DNA from: Desulfobacterales bacterium
GTDB lineage: Bacteria > Desulfobacterota > Desulfobacteria > Desulfobacterales > SpSt-501
Length of the DNA: 33,626 nt
Direction of reading: 5' to 3'
NCBI GenBank assembly: GCA_025454255.1
Contig: JALOOU010000067.1
Coordinates: 1-33,626, forward strand
Below the pieces are notes generated by a model that was not told where the DNA came from, searched no databases, and saw only the letters and a program-made list of their open reading frames with translations. Below are positions 1 through 7,486 of this stretch, piece after piece; position 1 is the first letter of the stretch; each line of letters begins with the position of its first letter. Position numbers and translations under genes: made by a program.

Positions 1-10
1 ATTTCCGCGC

Positions 11-823
11 GTGGTCGTGTTCACCGACCTCGATGCCAGTCTGCTCGACCACGCGGACTATTCATTTCAAGATGCCCTGCCGGCACTCGACCTGATTCGT
101 GCGCGGAATGTTCCGCTGGTGTTTACGACCAGCAAAACCCGGGCGGAAGTGGAGCGGCTTCAGGCGGCGATGAGCATCCGGGAGCCCTTCATCGTCGAAA
201 ACGGAGCGGCCCTCTTCTTCCCGGACAACTACCGGCAACTGCGGATCGATTCCGGCTTCCGGCAACCGCCCTACACCGTGATTCAACTCGGGGCATCCTA
301 CGCAGAAATCCGACGCTTCGTCTACGCCTGCCGGGATCAGTTCAGGATTCGGGGTTTCGGGGACATGGGGCTTGCCCAGGTGGCCGAGCTTACAGGGCTT
401 GCGCCGGACCAGGCCAGGCTGGCCAAGCAGCGCGAGTTCACGGAACCGTTTCTGCCGGAAAAGGGCACCGACATCGCCGCTTTCGAAAAAATAGCGGCCG
501 CGCGGGGTTTCAGCATCACCCGCGGGGGCCGCTTTTACCATCTGATCGGCATCCGCCAGGACAAAGGCGCCGCCGTGCGGCTCGCTGCAGACGTTTTTTC
601 GAAAAACGCGGAAGCCCCCGTGACCACCATCGGCATCGGCGACAGCGCCAACGATATCACGATGCTGCAGAGTGTCCTGATCCCGGTCGTCATTCCCCGC
701 ACCGGCGGCCCCCGTCTGGAGCTCGATCTGCCCGGTCTGCGCAAGGCTCCTCGTCCCGGCAGCGCAGGCTGGAACGAGGTGGTCGTGGAGCTTCTGAAGC
801 AACTCGAAACCAATGGAGCATGA
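11..823 (+). CDS. HAD-IIB phosphatase, mannosyl/glucosyl-3-phosphoglycerate phosphatase-like (5' end uncertain)
   Basis: Probably removes the phosphate from a sugar-3-phosphoglycerate to give mannosyl- or glucosylglycerate, a compatible solute. The HAD motif I reads DLDASLLD (Asp6, Asp8) near the N-terminus, where the family usually has DLDGTLLD. A TTSKT motif II follows near residue 39, a lysine lies in RQDKGAA, and the acidic motif GIGDSANDITML is near residue 208. The sequence looks like the MpgP branch of HAD-IIB and the length of about 270 aa fits. The frame stays open upstream to the window edge (F-P-R before the GTG at 11), so the true start may lie outside the window. The stop overlaps the next gene's start in an ATGA, which implies translational coupling. 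The exact sugar (glucose or mannose) cannot be read from the sequence. Confidence 0.75.
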   Translation: MVVFTDLDASLLDHADYSFQDALPALDLIRARNVPLVFTTSKTRAEVERLQAAMSIREPFIVENGAALFFPDNYRQLRIDSGFRQPPYTVIQLGASYAEIRRFVYACRDQFRIRGFGDMGLAQVAELTGLAPDQARLAKQREFTEPFLPEKGTDIAAFEKIAAARGFSITRGGRFYHLIGIRQDKGAAVRLAADVFSKNAEAPVTTIGIGDSANDITMLQSVLIPVVIPRTGGPRLELDLPGLRKAPRPGSAGWNEVVVELLKQLETNGA

Positions 824-2040
824 TCATGACAGACTTCTGGCAACACGGCCCTGTCACCGTCCTGCAGCGATTGAAGGAGAGACCGGTTGAGGATCTCGAA
901 GCCGAGATTCGGAAGATCGCCCGCCGCAGGAAGATCGCCCTCCTGCTGCCGGCGCTGTTCTCGGAGTTCGAGACTCCGGCCATGCCGGCCATCGTCGAGG
1001 AGTTGAAGCAGGTCGATTACCTGAGCAAGGTGGTGCTCTCGCTGGACCGCGCCACCGCCGCAGAATTCCGCCGGGCCCGGCAGGCGATGGCGGAGCTGCC
1101 CTGCCCCGTGCAGGTGGTCTGGCACGACGGCCCGGGGATGCAGGCGCTGTACCAGGAGCTCAGGGACTCCGACTTTAAGCTGAGCTACCCGGGCAAGGGC
1201 CAGTCGGTCTGGATGAGCATGGGCTGCATCCTGGCCGACCGTGACATCTACGCTCTGGCCACTCATGACTGCGACATCGTCAACTACAGCCGCGAGCTCT
1301 TGGCGCGCTTGATCTACCCCGTGGTCCATCCGGCCACGGACTTCGAATTCAGCAAGGGCTATTATGCCCGGGTCACCGACCGGCTCTATGGCCGGGTGAC
1401 GCGCCTCTTCTACACCCCGCTGATCCGCACTCTCGGACACATTCTGGGACACACCCCGTTTCTCGCCTACCTCGACAACTTCCGCTATGCCCTTTCCGGG
1501 GAGTTTGCGCTGATCGCAAGCCTCGCCCTGGGCATGCGGATCTCCCCCACCTGGGGGCTCGAGGTGTCGCTGCTGAGCGAGATTTATCAGCGCGCATCGG
1601 TCAACCGAATCTGCCAGGTGGAGATCGCCGAGTACTACGAGCACAAACACCAGGTTCTGCAAAAGGACCAACCCGAAGAGGGGCTCGTCCGCATGGCCTG
1701 CGACATCGCCAAGGCGCTCTTCCGGGTCCTCTCCCAGGACGGGGTCGTGCTGAGCAATGCTTTTTTCCGAACCCTGCTCGCGGCTTACATCCAGGAGGCC
1801 CGGATCGCGATCGAAAAATTCCACGCCCTGTCGCTGATCAACGGCCTGCCCTACGACCGGCACACCGAAATCGAGGCGGTCGAGGCCTTCGTGGATTCGC
1901 TGCGCTGCGCGATCGAGGAGTTCGTGGAGGACCCGGTGGGCATTCCGCTGCTGCCGGCCTGGGTGCGGATCGCCGCGGCCATCCCGGATTTCCAGGATCG
2001 GCTCAGCGAATGCGTCGAACGCGACAGCCGCTTCTCCTGA
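820..2040 (+). CDS. GT81-like glycosyltransferase, probable glucosyl-3-phosphoglycerate synthase
   Basis: Probably transfers a sugar from an NDP-sugar to 3-phosphoglycerate, making the substrate of the overlapping upstream phosphatase. The 406-aa cytoplasmic protein has a GT-A-like fold pattern: an N-terminal LLPALFSEFETP segment like the start of GpgS, a metal-binding DxD at Asp150-Cys-Asp152, then a KGYYARV stretch followed by RVTRLFYTPL, which resembles the conserved GpgS region after the DxD. The start at 820 forms an ATGA overlap with the phosphatase stop at 821-823; an in-frame ATG at 826 is the alternative. A two-gene synthase/phosphatase pathway is known for glucosylglycerate and mannosylglycerate. 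The assignment rests on the pairing plus these motifs, and the choice of sugar is inference. Confidence 0.7.
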   Translation: MIMTDFWQHGPVTVLQRLKERPVEDLEAEIRKIARRRKIALLLPALFSEFETPAMPAIVEELKQVDYLSKVVLSLDRATAAEFRRARQAMAELPCPVQVVWHDGPGMQALYQELRDSDFKLSYPGKGQSVWMSMGCILADRDIYALATHDCDIVNYSRELLARLIYPVVHPATDFEFSKGYYARVTDRLYGRVTRLFYTPLIRTLGHILGHTPFLAYLDNFRYALSGEFALIASLALGMRISPTWGLEVSLLSEIYQRASVNRICQVEIAEYYEHKHQVLQKDQPEEGLVRMACDIAKALFRVLSQDGVVLSNAFFRTLLAAYIQEARIAIEKFHALSLINGLPYDRHTEIEAVEAFVDSLRCAIEEFVEDPVGIPLLPAWVRIAAAIPDFQDRLSECVERDSRFS

Positions 2041-2088
2041 ACGCCGGCCGCCCGCAGCGACTCCGGCCCCCCCCACCCCCGCCGGGGC

Positions 2089-4434
2089 CTATGGTTCGCC
2101 CGTAAATTCGAAGCTCATGCGGGTCTGCAGATTGCGGATGCGGATGAAGATCTCCTTCAACAGCCGCTGCTCGATCCCCGAAAGGTCCTGGGGATTGACG
2201 TAATTATCGGGCGCGCCCTTCTCGTCGATGATGGCGTTGACCTGGCGCACGAGCCGCAGCTGCATCAGAAAGCTGTACCCCTGTTCGATTTCGTTAGTGT
2301 CGCTTGCGCTCAACAGCCCCTTCTGTGCCAGACGCTGCAGCCGCTCGAGCGTATTCGTCTCGGTCACGCCGTGTTTCAGCGCATAGACCCGCGCGTAGTC
2401 GACGATGGGCAGCATGGCGCGTTTGAGGTCGAGCTTGTTGCGGTGCTCCCCCTTGGATTCCACCACGAAGTTGCGGAAGAACCCCAGGGGCGGCGGGTAG
2501 AGCAGCGCATTCTGGGTCAGGTGGCGCAAGAAGCCCGACCAGCCCACCAGCGCCGCCATCAGGTGCTCGCGCAGCCGGCCGATCAGCTCCAGATCGCCGT
2601 AGCCGCCGCGGAAATCGAAAAAGATGCTGGAGTAAAGAAGATCCTCGGCCTCGGCCGCGTGGATCCACTCGGAAAACCGGCGTTGCCACACGGACAGCGG
2701 CTGGCAGAGCCGGGGGTTGCGCGCCATGACATCGGCGCTGCAGAACGCGTACCCGCAGCGGTCGAGCAGGCCGCAGACCGCCCCTCCCAATCGCAAAAAA
2801 TAGTCGTTCACCCCTGCCGCCTGCGCCGGCGCGACGTCCGCATAGACGAGGGCGTTGTCCTGGTCGGTCTTCAAGGTCTGCTCCTTGCGCCCTTCGCTGC
2901 CCAGGATCATGAAGGCAAAAGGCGCGGGCGCAGCCCCGAGCTCCTCGGTGGCCAGTGCGACCACCCGCTTCAGGACCGCATCCGAGATGGCGGTGACGAA
3001 GCGGTTGATGTGGCGCGCCGGGGTGCCGGCCCGGATCAGGCCCTGGACCATGGCGGGCACCCGGGCCTGCTGCCGTGCGATCGCCTCGGCATCCGGGGCG
3101 GCCGCGATCTCGCGCACGATGAACAGCGGCGACTGGCCGCGGGCGGCCATCACGTCCTGGTGGGTCATGATGCCGACGACCCGCTCATCGGCACCGGTGA
3201 CGGCCAGATGCTTGAGATTTCCCTGCATCATCGCCATCATGGCCTCGGAGATCAGGGCATTCTCGGGAATGCAGGTCAGCGGGGCGGACATGATCTCCGC
3301 CACCGGCCGCTGGACGTCCAGTCCGGCGGCCACCACCTTGGTGCGCAGGTCGTTGTCGGTGACGATGCCGATCAGCTTCCCGCCGGCGCCGCTGACGAAG
3401 ATGCTGCTCACCGCATCGGCGCTCATCCGCTCGGCGGCCTTTTGAATGGAGGTCTGCGACGGACAGGCGACCAGGCGACGGCTGCAGATCCCGGCCACCG
3501 GCTGGTTCAGGAGAGGCAGGGTCTCCGCCAGGCCGGGCGTGCTTTTGGCAATAATGGCGGCATAGCTGCGATCCAGCATGCGCCGGCCGAAGGCGTCGGT
3601 GAAGTATTCGCTGAAACCCTCGTGCCGCCGACACAAATCGAAAAAAACCGCCTGCGGCAGTTTTAAAAAGGTGGTGTCCTCGATCGTCCGCAGGGTGCGC
3701 ACCGCCAGCATGTCGTTCACCAGCATGGAGATGCCCCCGAACATCTCCCCTTCCCCGATCACGCTGACCAGCGATTTGCCCTGGTCGTCCTCGTAGTAGC
3801 GCTCCGCGGCCCCCGCCTGGATGATGTACAACCCGTCCACCCGGGTTTCGCCCTGGACGAAGACGACCCGCTGCTTGGGATGCACGACCTTCGACACCGC
3901 CGGGGCCAGCCGGCGCACCGCTGCGGGGGGCAGGAAGGAAAACGGCGGGATCTGCGACAGGACATAGGTCACCTGCGAAGCGGCGATCGCCGCCGCATAG
4001 GACTCGTCGCGCATCCGCTGGTCGAAAAGCGCCTGGAAATGATCCCGCAGAAATAGATGGCGGTCGCAAAGATCGAGAAAGACCCTTTGGGGCAGAAGGT
4101 AGGCGGAGGCGTCGCGGACCACGGAGAGGCTGCGGATCGCAAGGCCGGCGTTCATCAGAATGGACAGGGCGCCGAAGAGGTCGCCGGGGCCCAGCACCCC
4201 CCGCAGCGTCTTTTCGCCCTCGCTCTCGAAAAAGAGCTCGAGGCTTCCGGAGCGGATGAAATAGACGTGGTCCAGGGTCGTGGCCCCCTGCACCGCCAGC
4301 ACCGTTTGGCCGGCGAAGGTCATCGCGGTCATTTGGGATGCGGTCTGCTCTAAAGCCCGGGCGGGCAAGCGCCCGAACGGCTGGGTGCGGGAGAGATGCT
4401 CGACGGCGTCCTGGGTCATGCCGATTGGCCTCAT
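2089..4434 (-). CDS. Tandem cNMP-binding / CBS pair / DUF294 nucleotidyltransferase-like signalling protein
   Basis: A 781-aa soluble protein with two cyclic-nucleotide-binding-like domains (about residues 15-135 and 165-285), a CBS pair (about 315-440), a GlnD-like DUF294 nucleotidyltransferase domain with the signature GSEGRKEQTLKTDQDNAL near residue 510, and a helical DUF294_C tail. The two cNMP units resemble each other (FGALSILMN and FGGISMLVN, then AIRSLS and AVRTLR). Both lack the Glu and the Arg-x-Ala of a classical phosphate-binding cassette, so cAMP binding is doubtful. The family is annotated as a putative signal-transduction protein and often sits beside acetate symporter/exonuclease genes. 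Here it is divergent from the SLC5-kinase unit with a promoter between them. Its target is unknown. The start could be 4434 or the in-frame ATG at 4419. Confidence 0.85.
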   Translation of the reverse strand: MRPIGMTQDAVEHLSRTQPFGRLPARALEQTASQMTAMTFAGQTVLAVQGATTLDHVYFIRSGSLELFFESEGEKTLRGVLGPGDLFGALSILMNAGLAIRSLSVVRDASAYLLPQRVFLDLCDRHLFLRDHFQALFDQRMRDESYAAAIAASQVTYVLSQIPPFSFLPPAAVRRLAPAVSKVVHPKQRVVFVQGETRVDGLYIIQAGAAERYYEDDQGKSLVSVIGEGEMFGGISMLVNDMLAVRTLRTIEDTTFLKLPQAVFFDLCRRHEGFSEYFTDAFGRRMLDRSYAAIIAKSTPGLAETLPLLNQPVAGICSRRLVACPSQTSIQKAAERMSADAVSSIFVSGAGGKLIGIVTDNDLRTKVVAAGLDVQRPVAEIMSAPLTCIPENALISEAMMAMMQGNLKHLAVTGADERVVGIMTHQDVMAARGQSPLFIVREIAAAPDAEAIARQQARVPAMVQGLIRAGTPARHINRFVTAISDAVLKRVVALATEELGAAPAPFAFMILGSEGRKEQTLKTDQDNALVYADVAPAQAAGVNDYFLRLGGAVCGLLDRCGYAFCSADVMARNPRLCQPLSVWQRRFSEWIHAAEAEDLLYSSIFFDFRGGYGDLELIGRLREHLMAALVGWSGFLRHLTQNALLYPPPLGFFRNFVVESKGEHRNKLDLKRAMLPIVDYARVYALKHGVTETNTLERLQRLAQKGLLSASDTNEIEQGYSFLMQLRLVRQVNAIIDEKGAPDNYVNPQDLSGIEQRLLKEIFIRIRNLQTRMSFEFTGEP

Positions 4435-4447
4435 CGTGCGCGTGAGT

Positions 4448-4477
4448 TTGACATCCGCTGCCGGTTCACCCTATATA
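4448..4477 (+). promoter_or_regulatory. Sigma-70-type promoter for the SLC5-kinase unit
   Basis: A perfect -35 box TTGACA (4448-4453) is followed after 18 bases by TATATA (4472-4477), five of six matches to the -10 consensus. This is the best promoter match I saw on the plus strand. It lies in the divergent gap between the DUF294 gene and the small membrane protein at 4535, predicting a transcript start near 4484 and a leader of about 50 nt. Confidence 0.55.
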
Positions 4478-4534
4478 CCCGAAATCGGCTCGCCGCGTCC
4501 ACCGGATTTCAAAACCGCAAACCGGGCATCGGCC

Positions 4535-4753
4535 ATGACACCCGAGAGTCTTAGGCAACGGCGACTGGCTGGCGCGTTCGTTTTCGGCTGGATTTTTTTC
4601 AACTACCCGATCTTCTCCCTCTTCAATCTGCCCCTGGCCTGGGGGGGAATCCCCCTGCTCTACAGCTACGTCTTTCTCCTCTGGGCCGCTCTCATCGGCG
4701 TGATCATGCTCGCCGCGCGCCGCGACCCTCCCCCCTCGGGCCCCGGCCGCTGA
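4535..4753 (+). CDS. Small two-helix membrane protein preceding SLC5-histidine kinase
   Basis: A 72-aa protein with a short basic N-terminus (ESLRQRRLAG), two hydrophobic segments (about residues 12-33 and 38-61) separated by a short loop, and a Pro-rich polar tail. It ends 5 bases before the kinase start and is downstream of the strong promoter at 4448, so it is the first gene of that unit. Similar short proteins commonly precede CbrA/CrbS-type symporter kinases, and the F-N-Y-P-x4-LFN pattern is familiar from that group. A role as an assembly or sensing partner of the kinase's SLC5 domain is inference. The ribosome-binding site before the ATG at 4535 is weak. The frame is open further upstream, but that part overlaps the promoter and the divergent gene. 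Confidence 0.7.
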   Translation: MTPESLRQRRLAGAFVFGWIFFNYPIFSLFNLPLAWGGIPLLYSYVFLLWAALIGVIMLAARRDPPPSGPGR

Positions 4754-4758
4754 GGCGC

Positions 4759-7479
4759 ATGTTGACGACCGAACTCATTCTGCTCGCCGCCTTCGGCTAC
4801 GTGGGCGTGCTCTTCGCCATCGCCCACTGGGGCGACCGCCGCGCCGCCCAGGGGCGCAGCATCATCAGCAACCCCTACATCTACGCCCTGTCGCTCGCCG
4901 TCTACTGCACGGCCTGGACCTTTTACGGCAGCGTGGGCCGGGCCGCCGCCAGCGGGCTGGGGTTTCTGCCCACCTACATCGGGCCGACCCTGGCCTGCGC
5001 CCTGGGGTGGGTGGTACTGCGCAAAATCATCCGCATCAGCAAGACCCACCGCATCACCTCCATCGCCGACTTTATTGCCTCCCGCTACGGCAAGAGCGGG
5101 GCCCTGGCCAGCCTCGTTACGATCATCGCCGTCGTCGGCATCATCCCCTACATCTCCCTGCAGCTCAAGGCCATCTCCATGAGCTACAACATCATCAGCC
5201 AGTATCCGCTCATCGTCATGCCGCGCTACTTCGCCGACATCCCCGTCCTGCGCGACACGGCCTTCTACGTCGCCCTGCTCCTGGCGCTCTTTGCGATCCT
5301 CTTCGGCACGCGCCACCTGGATGCCACCGAGCGCCACGAGGGGCTGGTAGCCGCCATCGCCTTCGAATCCTTGGTCAAGCTGGTGGCCTTCATAGCGGCA
5401 GGCCTGTTTGTGACCTACGGCATCTACCGGGGGTTCGGCGACCTCTTCACGCAGGCCGCCACCGTTCACCGGCTGCAAGAGCTGTTCATCTTCGAAACCC
5501 GGGGCAGCGGCTATTTCAGCTGGGGGCTCGACATCATGCTGTCGATGGTGGTGCTGATATGCCTGCCGCGCCAGTTTCAGGTGATGGTTGTCGAGAACGT
5601 CGATGAGTCCCACCTGCAAAAAGCGATCTGGCTCTTCCCTTTGTATCTGCTGGCGATCAACCTGTTCGTGCTGCCCATCGCCTTCGGCGGGGCCATGCAG
5701 TTTGCCGCCGGCGTCGATGCGGACACCTTCGTCCTGACCCTGCCGATGGCCCGCCGGCAGGAGGCGCTTTCGCTTCTGGTCTTCATCGGCGGGATGTCCG
5801 CCGCCACCGGCATGGTGATCGTGGAGACCGTCGCGCTCTCGACCATGATCTGCAACGACCTGGTCATGCCCGTGCTGCTGCGCCTGCCCTTCGCCCGCAG
5901 CCCCCGCCGCCGGGGCCTCAGCGGCCTGGTGCTGAACATTCGCCGCGGCAGCATCGCCCTGGTCGTACTCTCGGCCTACGCCTATTTCCGGTTCGTCGGC
6001 GAAGCCTATGCCCTGGTCTCCATCGGGCTCATGTCCTTCGTCGCGGTGGCCCAGTTCGCCCCCGCCATGCTGGGGGCAATCTTCTGGCGGCAGGGCACCC
6101 GCGCCGGGGCCATCAGCGGCCTGGTGGCGGGTTTTGCGGCCTGGTGCTACACGCTGGTGCTCCCCTCGCTGGTCGAGGCCGGCCTCATCAGCGAGGAGCT
6201 GATCACCTGGGGGCCGTGGCAGACCGCCCTCTTGAAGCCGCTGCAGCTATTCGGGCTGCAGGGGTTGGACCCCATCGCCCATGCCCTTTTCTGGAGCCTG
6301 CTGCTGAACACCTCCTGTTACATGGGCGTCTCCCTCTTCAGCCGCAAGAGCGCGCTCGAGCTGACCCAGGCCGCTCTGTTCGTGGACGTGTTCACCTACC
6401 CCGCGAAGCCGGAGGATTCCTCCCTGTGGCGCGGGAGCGCGCTGGTGACCGATCTCAGCTCCCTGCTGGAGCGGTTTCTCGGAAAGCAGCGCACCGCGGA
6501 GGCGCTGGGCGCCTTTGCGCGCGAGCGCAGCCTGCGCTGGGGGCCGCTGGCCAAGGCGGACCCGGCGCTGGTCACCTATGCCGAGACCCTGCTGGCCGGC
6601 GCCATCGGCTCCGCCTCCGCCCGGGTGATGGTCGCCTCGGTGGTCACGGAGGAGCCGCTCGGCCTCGACGAGGTCATGCACATTTTAGACGAGACCCGCC
6701 AGGTGATCGCCTACAGCCGCGAGCTGGAGCAAGCGACGGCCGACCTGAAAACCGCCAACGAACGGCTGCAGGAGCTCGACCGGCTGAAAAACGAATTCAT
6801 CTCCACCGTCACCCATGAGCTGCGCACACCGCTGACGGCGGTGCGATCCATCGCCGAGATCCTCAATGCCAACCCGAAACTGCCCGCGGATCAGTACCGG
6901 CACCTGACGGGCATCATCATCACGGAAAGCGAACGCCTGACCCGCCTGATCAACCAAGTGCTCGATTTCCAGCGCATTCAGACCGGTCGGATGGCCTGGC
7001 AGCCTCAACCCCTGGATTTCGGGGAGGTCTGCCGGGAGGCCCTGCGGGCAGCCCGTCCGCTCATGGCCGAGAAGCGCATCGAGCTGCTCACGGAGGTGCC
7101 GCAAACGCTGCCGCCGGCCCACGGCGACCGGGACCGCCTGGTTCAGGCCGTGCTGAATCTGCTCTCCAACGCCGTCAAATTCTGCGACACGACCGGCGGG
7201 CGAATCGCTTTGCGGCTCGCGGTGCACCCGGATCGGCTCCAGGTGGAGGTGACCGACAACGGGGCCGGGATCCACCCCGAGGATCTCAAGGTTATCTTTG
7301 AGGAGTTTCGGCAGGCGCGCCACTCGCCGCGGGGGCGGCCCTCCGGAAGCGGGCTGGGACTGGCCATCACCCGGCGAATCGTGGAATTCCACGGCGGCCG
7401 GATCTGGGCCGAGAGCGCCCCCGGCCAGGGGTCGACCTTCGCCTTCACCCTGCCCGTTTCGCCCCCGCCGCCGGACTGA
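4759..7479 (+). CDS. SLC5 (sodium:solute symporter)-STAC-histidine kinase, CrbS/CbrA type
   Basis: A 906-aa fusion. Residues 1 to about 510 form a multi-helix sodium:solute symporter domain. A linker holds a STAC-like segment (about 600-630, LVTYAETLLAGAIGSA), then a short coiled coil leads to a HisKA domain with phospho-acceptor His686 in THELRTPL and a HATPase domain with N-box Asn804 (NLLSNAVKF), DNGAGI and GSGLGLAI. All catalytic motifs look intact. There is no PAS domain and no C-terminal receiver, so it must act on a separate regulator. The receiver-only protein at 9652-10044 is the obvious local candidate. In gamma-proteobacteria CrbS controls acs expression and CbrA responds to histidine/carbon status. 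The acetate/propionate genes here favour a CrbS-like role, by context. It is convergent with the exonuclease gene, 7 bases away. Confidence 0.9.
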   Translation: MLTTELILLAAFGYVGVLFAIAHWGDRRAAQGRSIISNPYIYALSLAVYCTAWTFYGSVGRAAASGLGFLPTYIGPTLACALGWVVLRKIIRISKTHRITSIADFIASRYGKSGALASLVTIIAVVGIIPYISLQLKAISMSYNIISQYPLIVMPRYFADIPVLRDTAFYVALLLALFAILFGTRHLDATERHEGLVAAIAFESLVKLVAFIAAGLFVTYGIYRGFGDLFTQAATVHRLQELFIFETRGSGYFSWGLDIMLSMVVLICLPRQFQVMVVENVDESHLQKAIWLFPLYLLAINLFVLPIAFGGAMQFAAGVDADTFVLTLPMARRQEALSLLVFIGGMSAATGMVIVETVALSTMICNDLVMPVLLRLPFARSPRRRGLSGLVLNIRRGSIALVVLSAYAYFRFVGEAYALVSIGLMSFVAVAQFAPAMLGAIFWRQGTRAGAISGLVAGFAAWCYTLVLPSLVEAGLISEELITWGPWQTALLKPLQLFGLQGLDPIAHALFWSLLLNTSCYMGVSLFSRKSALELTQAALFVDVFTYPAKPEDSSLWRGSALVTDLSSLLERFLGKQRTAEALGAFARERSLRWGPLAKADPALVTYAETLLAGAIGSASARVMVASVVTEEPLGLDEVMHILDETRQVIAYSRELEQATADLKTANERLQELDRLKNEFISTVTHELRTPLTAVRSIAEILNANPKLPADQYRHLTGIIITESERLTRLINQVLDFQRIQTGRMAWQPQPLDFGEVCREALRAARPLMAEKRIELLTEVPQTLPPAHGDRDRLVQAVLNLLSNAVKFCDTTGGRIALRLAVHPDRLQVEVTDNGAGIHPEDLKVIFEEFRQARHSPRGRPSGSGLGLAITRRIVEFHGGRIWAESAPGQGSTFAFTLPVSPPPPD

Positions 7480-7486
7480 AACGGCA

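Noticed and set aside
2065..2089. GGCCCC/GGGGCC inverted repeat between the convergent glycosyltransferase and DUF294 genes as a terminator
   Set aside because: Only 6 bp with a C-run loop, no T-tract, and it overlaps the DUF294 stop codon; not distinguishable from local GC bias.
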